This document shows positions 15,724 to 27,300 of a DNA stretch of 64,000 bases, piece after piece (position 1 is the first letter of the stretch; each line of letters starts with the position of its first letter). The stretch is from JADGRA01 sp052143535 (GTDB taxonomy: Bacteria > Myxococcota > Myxococcia > Myxococcales > Myxococcaceae): the NCBI GenBank assembly GCA_052143535.1, contig JBKQSS010000075.1, forward strand, positions 1 to 64,000, in the 5' to 3' direction. Under the pieces are notes generated by a model. The model saw only the letters and a list, made by a program, of their open reading frames with translations, searched no databases and was not told the origin of the DNA. The translations under genes were made by a program, and so were the position numbers.

Positions 15724-17904
15724 ATGCGCCCCTCGCTTCTGGCCCTTGCCCTAGCGGCCTGCTCCACCCCTGGGCCGGTGAGTGCACCGCCCGCCGCCGC
15801 GGCTCCAGCTGCCACCGGTGCCCTCGCTCCGAGCGCGGCTCTCTCGTCTGACGCCGGACCGGGCCATTCGCTGACGCGCAGCGAGCCGGTGGCAGACACC
15901 CTCTTCGGGCAGCGCGTGGCGGACCCTTACCGCTGGCTGGAGGACGAGAAGAGCGCGGAGGTGCAGGCCTGGATGGCTGCCCAGGACAGCGAGGCGCGGG
16001 CCTTCCTCGACAGGCTGGCCGGCCGCGCCGTGCTCCAGAAGCAGCTCGAGAGACTCTTCTACGTCGGAAGCGTCAGGGTTCCCGAGGTGCGCGCCGCGCG
16101 CCTCTTTTACGAGAAGCGCTCCGCCAACCAAGAGAAAGCTGTCCTCTGCTGGCGGGACGGCGAAGGGGGAGAGGAGCACGTCCTCCTCGACCCGAATGGG
16201 TGGAATGGCGGCAAGACGTCCTTGGGACGGTGGGTGCCTTCCTGGGACGGCCAAAGGGTGGCCTTCGCCCAACGCCCCAACAACGCCGACGAGGCAGTGC
16301 TGCAGGTGGTGGAGGTGGGCACCGGGAAGTGGAGCGACGTCCTGCAGGGCGCCAAGTACGCCGACCCGAGCTGGACGCCCGACAACCGCGGCTTCTACTA
16401 CGAGTACCTCCCCAACCCGCCGGGAACGACGGTCGCGGACCGGCCCGGACTCACCGAGATACGCCTCCACCGGCTGGGGCAAACGCAGTCCCAGGACGCG
16501 CTCGTCTATGGGCCGACACATGACGCCAGCACCTTCTTGGCCCAGTCACTGTCGCGAGACGGGAAAGCGCTCCTGGTTTACGTCCAACACGGCTGGACCC
16601 GGAACGACGTCTACCTGCGGCGGCTGGGACAGGACAAAGGCTTTCGCCCGCTCGTCGTCGGGCAGCCGGCCGAGTACTCGGTAGAGGCGTGGAAGGGCTC
16701 CCTTTACGTCCTCACCGACGAGGGCGCGCCGCGCAAGCGCCTCTTTCGGGCGTCCGTCGAGCGTCCCGCGCGCAGCGCCTGGAAAGAAATTGTTCCCGAG
16801 GAGAAAGAGGCGACCCTGGTGTCGGCGTCCATCGTCGGCAGCCTGTTGTCGCTCGAGTACGTGCGGGCCGCTCACTCCGAGCTGCGGCTGGCAACGCTTC
16901 AGGGTAAGCCCGTGCGTTCATTGACGCTGCCCGAGCTGGGCAGTGCGTCCAACCTCTCCGGGCTCGAGGACGCCCCGATGGCCTATTTCTCTTTCACCTC
17001 CTTCACCCGAGCCTCGGAGGTGTACCGGACGGACGTGCGCACCGGCGCGACGACGCTGTGGGCGCGGGTGGAGGTGCCGGTTGAGGCGAGCCGTTACGCG
17101 ACGGAGCAGGTGCGCTACCCCTCGAAGGACGGCACCGAAGTCAGCATGTTCATCGTCCACCGCAAGGACGTCCCGCGTGACGGGACGGCCCCGGCGCTGC
17201 TCACCGGGTACGGCGGCTTTGACGTCAGCATGACGCCCTCTTTCGTCCGACGCTTCATTCCGTGGCTAGACGCCGGTGGCGTCTATGCCCTCGCCAACCT
17301 GAGGGGTGGGGGCGAGTATGGAAAGGCCTGGCACGAGGCTGGGATGCGGCAAAACAAGCAGAACGTCTTCGATGACTTCATCGGCGCAGCCGAAGCGTTG
17401 GGCCGGCAGAGGTGGGCTGACCCGCGCCGCATCGCCAGCTGGGGGGGCAGCAACGGTGGGCTTCTGGTGGGGGCCACCATGGTGCAGCGTCCGGAGCTGT
17501 TCCGCGCCGTGGTGTGCGCCGTCCCCCTGTTGGACATGGTGCGCTACACACAGTTCGGCAGTGGACGGACGTGGTCGGAGGAGTACGGGGACCCAGCGGT
17601 GGAGGCGGAATTCCGGTGGCTCTTCGCCTACTCCCCCTACCAGCATGTTGCACCTGGGACGCACTTCCCGCCGCTGCTCCTTCTCTCCGCGGACCATGAT
17701 GACCGGGTGGACCCGATGCATGCGCGGAAGTTTGCAGCCGCGGTGACGGCGGCCAGCGCCTCTGAGCAGCCCGTGCTGCTCCGCATCGAGCGAAACGCAG
17801 GGCATGGGGGAGCCGACTTGGTGAAACAGTCGGTAGAGCAAACCACGGACATCCTCGCTTTCCTCTTTGCCGAGCTCGGCGTCCCGGCACCTGTCGCACA
17901 GTGA
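15724..17904 (+). CDS. Prolyl oligopeptidase family serine peptidase (S9A), lipoprotein
   Basis: The 726-residue enzyme cleaves short peptides after proline. It has a seven-bladed propeller domain (about residues 110-430) and a C-terminal alpha/beta-hydrolase domain with Ser576 (WGGSNGGLL), Asp660 (DHDDRVDP) and His694 (NAGHGG). The N-terminus MRPSLLALALAAC is a lipoprotein signal, so the enzyme is probably anchored in the envelope and not cytosolic like classical POP. An Ala/Pro-rich linker follows the lipid Cys. ATG at 15724 is chosen for this signal; the longer frame from 15604 overlaps the divergent small gene. It lies alone before lon. Some close relatives are oligopeptidase B types, but the overall sequence fits POP better. 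Confidence 0.9.
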   Translation: MRPSLLALALAACSTPGPVSAPPAAAAPAATGALAPSAALSSDAGPGHSLTRSEPVADTLFGQRVADPYRWLEDEKSAEVQAWMAAQDSEARAFLDRLAGRAVLQKQLERLFYVGSVRVPEVRAARLFYEKRSANQEKAVLCWRDGEGGEEHVLLDPNGWNGGKTSLGRWVPSWDGQRVAFAQRPNNADEAVLQVVEVGTGKWSDVLQGAKYADPSWTPDNRGFYYEYLPNPPGTTVADRPGLTEIRLHRLGQTQSQDALVYGPTHDASTFLAQSLSRDGKALLVYVQHGWTRNDVYLRRLGQDKGFRPLVVGQPAEYSVEAWKGSLYVLTDEGAPRKRLFRASVERPARSAWKEIVPEEKEATLVSASIVGSLLSLEYVRAAHSELRLATLQGKPVRSLTLPELGSASNLSGLEDAPMAYFSFTSFTRASEVYRTDVRTGATTLWARVEVPVEASRYATEQVRYPSKDGTEVSMFIVHRKDVPRDGTAPALLTGYGGFDVSMTPSFVRRFIPWLDAGGVYALANLRGGGEYGKAWHEAGMRQNKQNVFDDFIGAAEALGRQRWADPRRIASWGGSNGGLLVGATMVQRPELFRAVVCAVPLLDMVRYTQFGSGRTWSEEYGDPAVEAEFRWLFAYSPYQHVAPGTHFPPLLLLSADHDDRVDPMHARKFAAAVTAASASEQPVLLRIERNAGHGGADLVKQSVEQTTDILAFLFAELGVPAPVAQ

Positions 17905-17965
17905 CGCGCTCTAGACCCGGCCAAGACGTGGCGAGGCGCAGGGCGCGAGTGTAAAGTCGAAGAGC

Positions 17966-20392
<2,427 letters not shown>

Positions 20393-20454
20393 GGGCAGGG
20401 TACACCGTCCGGCCGCAGCGCCGGCACAGACGCCGCAGTCCTCGAGCATAAGCC

Positions 20455-20661
20455 TCAGCTGCTGGTTGGCGTTTCCGCCTGCCGCCGCGTCGAGACGCGC
20501 AACATCCGGTAAATGGGGCAGAAGCCCACCAGCCCGGTCACGGCCAGGATGACGCCCACCGCGGCAACGATGGGATAGGGCGTGGTGAGGAAGTAGACGA
20601 CGATGGCGAGCCCGAAGGCGACTCGGAGGATGCGGTCCACCGTGGACAGGTTCATTTTCAT
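20455..20661 (-). CDS. DUF2892 (YgaP-like) small membrane protein
   Basis: The 68-residue protein begins MKMNLSTVDRILRVAFG, followed by two transmembrane segments with a GLVGFCPIYRML core. This is the DUF2892 pattern, found alone or as the membrane tail of YgaP rhodanese. The conserved GxCPxY motif is present. AGGGAG lies six bases before ATG 20661. It is convergent with lon and divergent from the DUF302 gene. Such proteins often sit near sulfur-trafficking or detoxification genes; the precise function is unknown. Confidence 0.8.
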   Translation of the reverse strand: MKMNLSTVDRILRVAFGLAIVVYFLTTPYPIVAAVGVILAVTGLVGFCPIYRMLRVSTRRQAETPTSS

Positions 20662-20865
20662 GGGGCACTCCCTTCCCAAGGTACGAGCCTCTTTCTCGCA
20701 AGAACGGTTCTCGACACCCCGCGCCAGGTTGCCATGGCGTGCGCGCAGACTTTGCGCGTCGAGCCAGGGGCCACGCGAGAGCAGGCGCCGCTGGCACGAA
20801 TCTCTCGGGCCAACGCTTGCCTCTCACCGGAGCTAGGAGTTCTCTTTCACGGGAGGCAACCGGCC

Positions 20866-21267
20866 ATGTCCTACGCCACTGACTATGGGTACACGCGCAC
20901 GCTCGAAGGGGTGCCACTTGACGTTGCCGTCGAGCGCATTACCGAGTCGCTCAAAGCCGAAGGCTTCGGAGTGCTCAGCACCATCGACGTTGCCGCGACG
21001 CTGAAGAAAAAGCTGGACCAGGACTTCCGCCGGTACGTCATCCTCGGCGCGTGCAACCCCCAGCTGGCCTTTCGGGCATTGACTGCGGACCTATCGGTGG
21101 GTCTGCTCTTGCCCTGCAATGTGACGGTCTTCCAGGGTGACCGAGGCGAGTCCGTCGTGCAGGTGGTCAAGCCTCAAGCGATGCTGGGCGTCGTCCAAAA
21201 TGACCAGCTCCAGCCCATCGCCAATGAGGCGGACGAACGGCTGGTGCGCGCCCTCGAGCGAGCCTGA
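20866..21267 (+). CDS. DUF302 domain-containing protein
   Basis: The 133-residue soluble protein matches the DUF302 fold: an N-terminal strand with GYTRTLEG, the helix FDVAVERITESLKAEGFGV-like region, RYVILGACNPQLAFRAL and the C-terminal VVQVVKP segment. The conserved LGACNP motif contains a cysteine. GGGAGG lies about ten bases before ATG 20866. DUF302 proteins are of unknown function and often lie near sulfur or redox genes, as DUF2892 and DUF6132 proteins do here. It ends at a strong inverted repeat shared with the convergent gene. Confidence 0.85.
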   Translation: MSYATDYGYTRTLEGVPLDVAVERITESLKAEGFGVLSTIDVAATLKKKLDQDFRRYVILGACNPQLAFRALTADLSVGLLLPCNVTVFQGDRGESVVQVVKPQAMLGVVQNDQLQPIANEADERLVRALERA

Positions 21268-21276
21268 CGAGACGGC

Positions 21277-21316
21277 TGCCTCCCGTCAGCGTGGCCCCGC
21301 CGGCGCGCGGGAGGCA
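21277..21316. terminator. Bidirectional terminator-like inverted repeat
   Basis: TGCCTCCCG (21277-21285) and CGGGAGGCA (21308-21316) form a perfect 9-bp stem between the stop codons of two convergent genes. A GC-rich inner repeat can extend it. There is no long T run on either side. Confidence 0.55.
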
Positions 21317-21320
21317 CTCC

Positions 21321-21506
21321 CTAAAATAAACCGAAGAGCCTTCGGGGCTTGCCGGCCGGTCCTTGCGCCTCGGCGGCGCTGGGTCCCTTCGCGCGGCATT
21401 GGCAGCGGGCCTCAGGCGGGACGCCGGCCAGGGTTTGCTCGATGTGGGCACCGCACCCCGTCCAGGTGGGTTTGCCGCACTGCTTACAGCGAACGCGTTG
21501 GCACAT
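21321..21506 (-). CDS. Small cysteine-rich protein (RCKQCGKPTWTGCG motif)
   Basis: The 61-residue protein begins MCQRVRCKQCGKPTWTGCG and continues with HIEQTLAGVP and a CQC motif, six cysteines in all plus a histidine, consistent with zinc binding. I recall similar short proteins, with the CGKPTWxGCGxH core, in actinobacteria and proteobacteria as unnamed hypotheticals. The start is secure because AGGAGGAG lies just upstream of ATG 21506. It is convergent with the DUF302 gene. A role in nucleic-acid or metal binding is only a guess. Confidence 0.75.
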   Translation of the reverse strand: MCQRVRCKQCGKPTWTGCGAHIEQTLAGVPPEARCQCRAKGPSAAEAQGPAGKPRRLFGLF

Positions 21507-21580
21507 TTCTCCTCCTCATAGCCGTTTAGAGCCCGAACCTGAACCAATGGGTTCTGGCTCCAAGAAGGCGGAGGCAGGCC

Positions 21581-21739
21581 ATGTTGCGCACCACAGTTGG
21601 CGTCCTCACCGGAGCAGTCATCGGCTACTTTTACCAGCGTCTCGTCGGCTGCCGAACGGGCAGCTGCCCCATCACCTCAAATCCCTTCACCAGCACGCTG
21701 TATGGTGCCTTGCTCGGGTGGCTGGTAGCGGGGGTGTAG
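21581..21739 (+). CDS. DUF6132-like small membrane protein
   Basis: A 52-residue ORF starts at ATG 21581 and encodes MLRTTVGVLTGAVIGYFYQR, then LVGCRTGSCPITSNPFTS and a final helix ending LLGWLVAGV. The GCxxGxCPITxNP core between two membrane helices is characteristic of DUF6132 proteins. GGAGGCAGG lies upstream. The two conserved cysteines suggest a redox or sulfur role, consistent with the DUF2892 neighbour. It ends 19 bases before the methyltransferase gene and is probably its cotranscribed leader gene. Confidence 0.8.
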   Translation: MLRTTVGVLTGAVIGYFYQRLVGCRTGSCPITSNPFTSTLYGALLGWLVAGV

Positions 21740-21758
21740 CGGCCCGAAGAGAGGGTGG

Positions 21759-22358
21759 ATGGAAAAGGACCGCCACGGCGCTCGGCAGCCTCACCGGTTC
21801 GACCCGCGACGGGCCGACGTGCTCGACGAGCGCGAGCGCTTCGAGACGCTGCCCCCGGCGGAGGTGTTTGCGCTGCTCGACGCACCTCGGGGCGGCACCG
21901 TCGTTGACTTTGGCACCGGAACTGGGACCTACGCCATTGAGCTCGCCCGAAGTCGACCGGACGTACGCGTCATCGCGCTCGACGAGCAGCCAGAGATGTT
22001 GGAGCGGCTTCACGCGAAGCTCGCCGAGCACCCTGTGAAGAACGCGGAGCCCCTGCTCGCGCCGAGCCCGGAGAGCCGAGCGCTGGCGGGGCAGGCGGAC
22101 CGGGTTCTCGGACTCAATGTTCTTCACGAGTTGGGTGACGAGGCACTCCGGCAGGTTGGGGCGTTACTCAAGCCAGGTGCGACGGCCGTGTTCATCGACT
22201 GGAACGCCGAGGTGAGTCGAACGGTCGGACCTCCGCGCGAACACGTCTATCGGCCGTCCGAGGCGGTAGCGCGTCTGGAAGGGAGCGGATTTGACGTGCT
22301 CCGGCAGTGGCTCTTCCCCCTTCACTATGGCTTCGTCTGTCGGCGGAAGGGAGGGTGA
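21759..22358 (+). CDS. Class I SAM-dependent methyltransferase
   Basis: The 199-residue protein contains the SAM-binding motif I (VVDFGTGTGTYAIELA), motif II (VRVIALDEQPEML) and a later VLGLNVLHELGD segment typical of class I methyltransferases. GAGAGGG lies immediately before ATG 21759. The short length with a C-terminal FPLHYGFVCRRK end is typical of UbiE/arsenite-methyltransferase-like small enzymes, but the substrate cannot be told. It follows the DUF6132 gene and overlaps the next gene by four bases (GTGA), so the three form an operon. Confidence 0.82.
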   Translation: MEKDRHGARQPHRFDPRRADVLDERERFETLPPAEVFALLDAPRGGTVVDFGTGTGTYAIELARSRPDVRVIALDEQPEMLERLHAKLAEHPVKNAEPLLAPSPESRALAGQADRVLGLNVLHELGDEALRQVGALLKPGATAVFIDWNAEVSRTVGPPREHVYRPSEAVARLEGSGFDVLRQWLFPLHYGFVCRRKGG

Positions 22359-22789
22359 GGCAATTGTGCACGAGGCACGCTCTGCTGTTGCCGGCTGTGC
22401 TCGCCTGTATTGCGTGTGGAGCGCCCTCGACCGCGCCGCAGCCGCGGTCAGCCATGCGCAAGGGCATTCTCAGTGGCACGGTGACGTACCAGGAGCCGCC
22501 GCCGCTTCCGCCCAACGCCGTGTTGAGGGTCTGGGTGTGGGACACCGTCGAGCCGCCTGAGTCTTCGACCGTAGGCGAGGGGAAATTCCCGGTCAGTGGT
22601 CCGGGACCGTTACCTTTCGAGATTTTCTTCGACCCAGCCCTGATTCAGCGAAGCCACCTTTACGTCACCCGGGCCAGCATCAGCGTCGACGGAGTTGTGC
22701 GCTTCGAGAGCGCGGAGCCCGTTGTCGTCCTCACCCAGGGCGCGTCGAGTGTCGCGTTGAAGCTCGTCGTGCAACGCATCACCCGGTAG
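22355..22789 (+). CDS. YbaY-family (Lipoprotein_15) outer-membrane-type lipoprotein
   Basis: The protein of about 144 residues begins with a lipoprotein signal (HALLLPAVLAC, lipid Cys near residue 18). Its body matches the YbaY/YscW beta-sandwich: GTVTYQEPPPLPPNAVLRVWV, then PLPFEIFFDPALIQRSHLY and ARISVDG-type repeats ending VVLTQG. GTG at 22355 overlaps the upstream stop; TTG at 22364, with GGGAGGG eight bases before it, is an equally good start. The family function is poorly known. A strong terminator follows directly. Confidence 0.78.
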   Translation: MRQLCTRHALLLPAVLACIACGAPSTAPQPRSAMRKGILSGTVTYQEPPPLPPNAVLRVWVWDTVEPPESSTVGEGKFPVSGPGPLPFEIFFDPALIQRSHLYVTRASISVDGVVRFESAEPVVVLTQGASSVALKLVVQRITR

Positions 22790-22790
22790 A

Positions 22791-22826
22791 GGCCTCGACT
22801 TTTCTTGGGAGAAAAAATCGAGGGCC
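22791..22826. terminator. Bidirectional terminator between lipoprotein and amidohydrolase genes
   Basis: GGCCTCGA (22791-22798) pairs with TCGAGGGCC (22818-22826), one bulge, and the stem continues through CTTTTCT and AGAAAAAA around a TGGG-type loop. It begins right after the lipoprotein stop codon and lies between convergent genes. Confidence 0.7.
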
Positions 22827-22967
22827 CACCCGGTTCGTGCTGAGCGTCGCCGGCAGGAAAACGCTGGCACGGTTCTGCGAAATGTCGCGCGAGGCGCTCG
22901 AGGCTGACTGGCACCTCTCACCCTTTGCTGCTGCCCGGTGCTGAGCCCAGTGGGCCCCGGGCAGAAC

Positions 22968-24269
22968 TCAACTGCCTCCGGGCGGTCGCAGCGTGTCCTT
23001 CACCACCGTCCCGGCCTTCATGACGAAGCCCACGTTTTCCAAGGCGCGAACGTCTGTCAGCGGGTCACCCTGGACGCCAATCAAATCTGCCAGCTTGCCA
23101 GGCTCGATGGAGCCGACTTTGGCCATCCAGCCGAGCAACTCTGCGGCATCGAGCGTGGCCGCGCGAATCGCCTGCATCGGTGTCATGCCATAGCGAACCA
23201 TGAACGCGAATTGCTTCGCGTTGTCGCCGTGCGGGTAAACGCCGGCGTCAGTCCCAAAGGCCAGTCGGACGCCGGCTTTCACGGCCCGCGAGAAGCTCTC
23301 TCGCTGCAGCCTTCCCAGGGCCTTCTCCTTTTCAATCGACTCGGGGAGCATGCCCATCTTCAGGCCTTCCTGAAGAATGTAGTCGTCGTTGTAGATGTCC
23401 ATCACCAGGAACGTCCCGCGCTCCTTCGCCAGGCTGAGGCCTTCGTCGTCGATGAGGCTGGCGTGTTCGATGGAGTCCACTCCCGCCCGAATGGCTTCTT
23501 TGATGGATTGCGTGCCGTGAGCATGCGCAGCCACTTTCCGACCGGCTCGGTGTGCCTCTTCGACGATGGCCCGCAGCTCCTCGAGCGAGTATTGCGGAGC
23601 CCCCGGCTGGTCCCCTTTGGAGAGGACTCCGCCGGAGGCGCAGACTTTGATGAGGTCGGCACCGTATTTAATGACTTCCCGTGCCTTGGTGCGGGCCTCC
23701 CAGGGACCGTCAGCCACGCCCTCCTCGCGGTAGTGAAACTTGGGCGGCAGCAGGTTTTCGTCGCAGTGGCCTCCGGTGATGCCAAGCGGCGGACCAGAGA
23801 CCAACAGTCGCGGGCCAGGCAGCTCCCCGGCGTCGATGGCCTCCCGGAGCGCAACGTCGGAATAGCCCCCTGCGCCGACGTTGCGGGCGGACGTGAAGCC
23901 GGCGAGCAGTGTCTTCAAGGCATTGGTTGCTCCATAGAGCGTCTCTCGGGGAAGAGAAACGCCCAACTCCTTGTAGCCAGAGTTTTCGGGAACCGAGGTG
24001 AGGTGCACATGGGCGTCGATGAGCCCGGGAAGGAGGGTCGCCTCTCCGAGGTCAATGACTTTGGTGCCGGTGGGAATGGTTACCGCGGTCCCGACTTGGG
24101 CAATGCGTCCACCCTCAATGAGCACGATGGCGGGACTAATTACCCGCTCACCCTTGACGTCAATGAGGTGGGCGGCCTTCACCGCGACCGCGACGCGACC
24201 CTCCGACGCGAGCGTTGGCCACGATGCGATGAGGCCCACAGCAAGAAGGTGGTTGCGGAGATGCTGCAT
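22968..24269 (-). CDS. Exported amidohydrolase (imidazolonepropionase/prolidase-like)
   Basis: The 433-residue metal-dependent hydrolase has the HxH motif (LLPGLIDAHVHLT, about residue 75), a lysine in ADLIKVCASGG for carbamylation, metal histidines in VAAHAHG and DSIEHAS, and the catalytic Asp in AFGTDAGVYPHG. The N-terminus MQHLRNHLLAVGLIASWPTLA is a signal peptide, so it acts in the periplasm. Similar exported enzymes cleave Xaa-Pro or Xaa-Arg dipeptides or degrade organophosphate-like amides. ATG at 24269 is chosen because of this signal; longer frames run into the RND gene. It lies 125 bases after the RND pump gene on the same strand. Confidence 0.85.
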   Translation of the reverse strand: MQHLRNHLLAVGLIASWPTLASEGRVAVAVKAAHLIDVKGERVISPAIVLIEGGRIAQVGTAVTIPTGTKVIDLGEATLLPGLIDAHVHLTSVPENSGYKELGVSLPRETLYGATNALKTLLAGFTSARNVGAGGYSDVALREAIDAGELPGPRLLVSGPPLGITGGHCDENLLPPKFHYREEGVADGPWEARTKAREVIKYGADLIKVCASGGVLSKGDQPGAPQYSLEELRAIVEEAHRAGRKVAAHAHGTQSIKEAIRAGVDSIEHASLIDDEGLSLAKERGTFLVMDIYNDDYILQEGLKMGMLPESIEKEKALGRLQRESFSRAVKAGVRLAFGTDAGVYPHGDNAKQFAFMVRYGMTPMQAIRAATLDAAELLGWMAKVGSIEPGKLADLIGVQGDPLTDVRALENVGFVMKAGTVVKDTLRPPGGS

Positions 24270-24393
24270 TTGGACACGGGTCTCCCGCTCGAGCCCAGCA
24301 GAACTAGCACGGCCCCGTGACCTGAGCACCCCGCGGCAGAAGCTGAGGAACGCGAGACCCGCCGCCGGCAAGCTAGAAGCAGCAGCTTGGGGC

Positions 24394-27300
24394 CTACGAA
24401 GCCTCCTGGGCGACGGGCAATGGGCCGGACGCGATGGAGGCCCTCTGCCGCCCTGCCCTGGGTGAGCGGCGTGCGACAACGAAGTAGAGGACGGGAACGG
24501 CCACGCGCGAAAGTACCGTGGCAGCCACCTCGCCGGCCATCAAGCTGATGGCCAGCCCCTGGAAGATGGGGTCAGTCAGCATCACCGCACTTCCCACGAG
24601 AACCGCGGCAGCGGTCAGTAACATTGGACGGAAGCGCACCACGCCGGCCTCCTCCACCGCGCGCACCAGAGACATTCCCGTCCTGACCTTCAACTCGATG
24701 AAGTCCACGAGGATGATGCTGTTGCGAACGATGATGCCCGCGCCAGCAATGAAGCCAATCATGCTCGTGGCGGTGAAGAATGCCCCAAGCGCCCAGTGGG
24801 CCGGCAGGATGCCAATCAGGCTGAGGGGGACGGGCGCCAAAATCACCAACGGGGTGGAGAAGCTCTGGAACCAGCCCACCACCATGACGAAGATGAGCAG
24901 CAAGACGGCGGCGAAGGCGATTCCGAGGTCCCGGAAAACCTCGAGGGTCACATGCCACTCGCCGTCCCATTTGAGGCTCCGATGCTCGGTATCCACGGGG
25001 TGAGAGAGGCCGAAGCGGGGAATGGGCTGGCCACTGGAGTCGGCCAGTCGGTCCAGCTTCGCGTTCAGCGCACCGAGCGCGTACACCGGGCTTTCGATTT
25101 CGCGCGCGAGGTCGGCAAAGACGTAGGTGACCGGCATGAGGTTCTTGTGGAGGCGGGCGGCATCCTCCCGCGTCTCGTGCACTCGAACCAGCTCTGACAC
25201 TGGTACCGGGCCACGCTCTCCAGTGACTTCCATCGACAAGAGCGACGCGAAGTCCGTTCGGCGCGCGAGCGAAAGCTCGAGGACGACGGGAACCTGCACT
25301 GGGCCCTCCTGGACGTGAAAGCTCCCGAGCGCCATGCCCGCTCCCGCGACGGAGACTGTCTCAGCCACCGCTGCCGGGGCCACGCCGTGGAGAGCCGCCT
25401 TCTCCGAGTCCACCTCGAGCCTTCGCCGCGGCGCCGTGGCTTCGAAGGAAGAGTCCAAGTCGACGAGGCCCGGCGTGCTGCGGAAGGCCTCCAGCGTGGC
25501 GCGGCCGAGGGACTCGCGCTGGGCCTCTGGCCCGTAAACCTCTGCCACCATGGTGTCCAGGACGGGAGGACCAGGCGGAATTTCCACCAGCTTCAGACGT
25601 GCACCGAGCGGGCGCGTAATTTGTTCGAGCAGGGGGCGGATTCGAGTGGCGATGGCGTGGCTCTGATGCGCGCGCTCGCCCTTCGGAATCAGATTGACTT
25701 GGAGGTCCACCTGCTCTTCAGCGCCCCGCTGGAAGCTGTGCCGCACCAGGCCGACAAACGTGAACGGCGCGGCCTCCCCCGAATACACCTCTAGGTCTCG
25801 GACCTCGGGTTGCTCCAGGAGGCGCCGGGCCAATTGTTGGCCCACGGCCAGTGTCGTCTGGCGAGGCGTCCCCGCAGGCATGTCGAGCTGCACTTGGAAC
25901 TCGGACTTGTTGTCAAAGGGGAGCATCTTCACCTTCACTTCTGCCGTAGCGACCAAAGCCAGCGCCCCGACGAATAAGAGGGCTATCAGGCCCAAGAAGG
26001 CCCAGCGGGCGCGAGCCGAGGAGAGCAGCAGACGCATCATCCGGCGGTAGGCGCGAGTGGCCCGCCCCTCGGGAGGCCCCTGGTGGGCCTTCGGCTGAGA
26101 CGAGGCCTCGCCTCGGTAGAGCTTGAAGGCAGCCCAAGGACTCACGATGAAGGCGACCATCAGTGAGAAGAGCATGGCCAGGCTGGCCCCCACCGGAATC
26201 GGCCTCATGTAGGGCCCCATCATCCCCCGGACGAACGCCATCGGCAGGATGGCGGCGATGACGGCAAACGTTGCGAGGATGGTGGGATTGCCGACTTCGT
26301 TCACGGCAGTGACGATGACCCGGGCAAGGCCCCTCGGGCGGTCCGGCAGGTGAAGGTGTCGATGAATGTTCTCCATCACCACGATGGCATCATCGACCAG
26401 AATGCCAATCGAGAAGATGAGCGCGAATAGGGTGACACGGTTCAGTGTGTAGCCGAGCAGGTAGGTGAGGAGCAGCGTCATCGAAAGCGTCACTGGAATC
26501 GCCACTCCCACCACCACCGCCGACCGCCATCCCATTGCCACGAGAATCAGCGTCACGACGGAAAGCGTGGCGATGAGCAGATGCTCGATGAGCTCGCTCG
26601 TTTTCTCACCCGCCGTCTCTCCATAGTTGCGCGAGACTGTCAGTTCGACGCCCCGAGGCAATAGCCTTCCCTGGAGCGTCGCGACCTTGGCTTCCACCGC
26701 CTGCGCCAGGGCAGTGGCGTTCGCTCCGGGTCGCTTCGCCACCGACACTGCGATGGCAGGCTGCAGCCCCGAAATTCCCGGTGTCCCCCAGACCACGACT
26801 GCTGGGTCGTCCTCCGGCCCGTCCACCACTGAAGCAACGTCCTCCAGGTACACCGGTCGGCCAGCACGTTGCGCCACCACCAGTTTCCGAACGCCGGTGG
26901 CAGTCCGAACGAAGCCATCCACGTCGACGTCGGTGCGGACACCACCCTCGACGACCGCTCCGGCGGAAAGTGAGGCATCCGACGACAACAGCGCGCGTCG
27001 CAGCTCGAGCAGGGGGATGGCAGCGGCGCGTAGCCGCTCCGGGTCGGGCTGGATGGCGATTCGCCGCCGCGCGCCGCCCACCACATGCACCTGTGCGGTG
27101 TCGGGGACTTCCGAGACCTCTCGAGCCAGCGCCTCGCCCAGTTGCCGGAGGACACCAGGAGGCTGAGTGCCATGCAGGATGAGGGTAAGGAAGGGGACGT
27201 CGTCGATGGTGAGGACCCGCACCAGCGGAGCCAGCGCTCCGCTGGGCAGCACCTCGGGGTGTGCCGAGAGCTCTTGTCGAACCCTGAGGACGCTCGGTTC

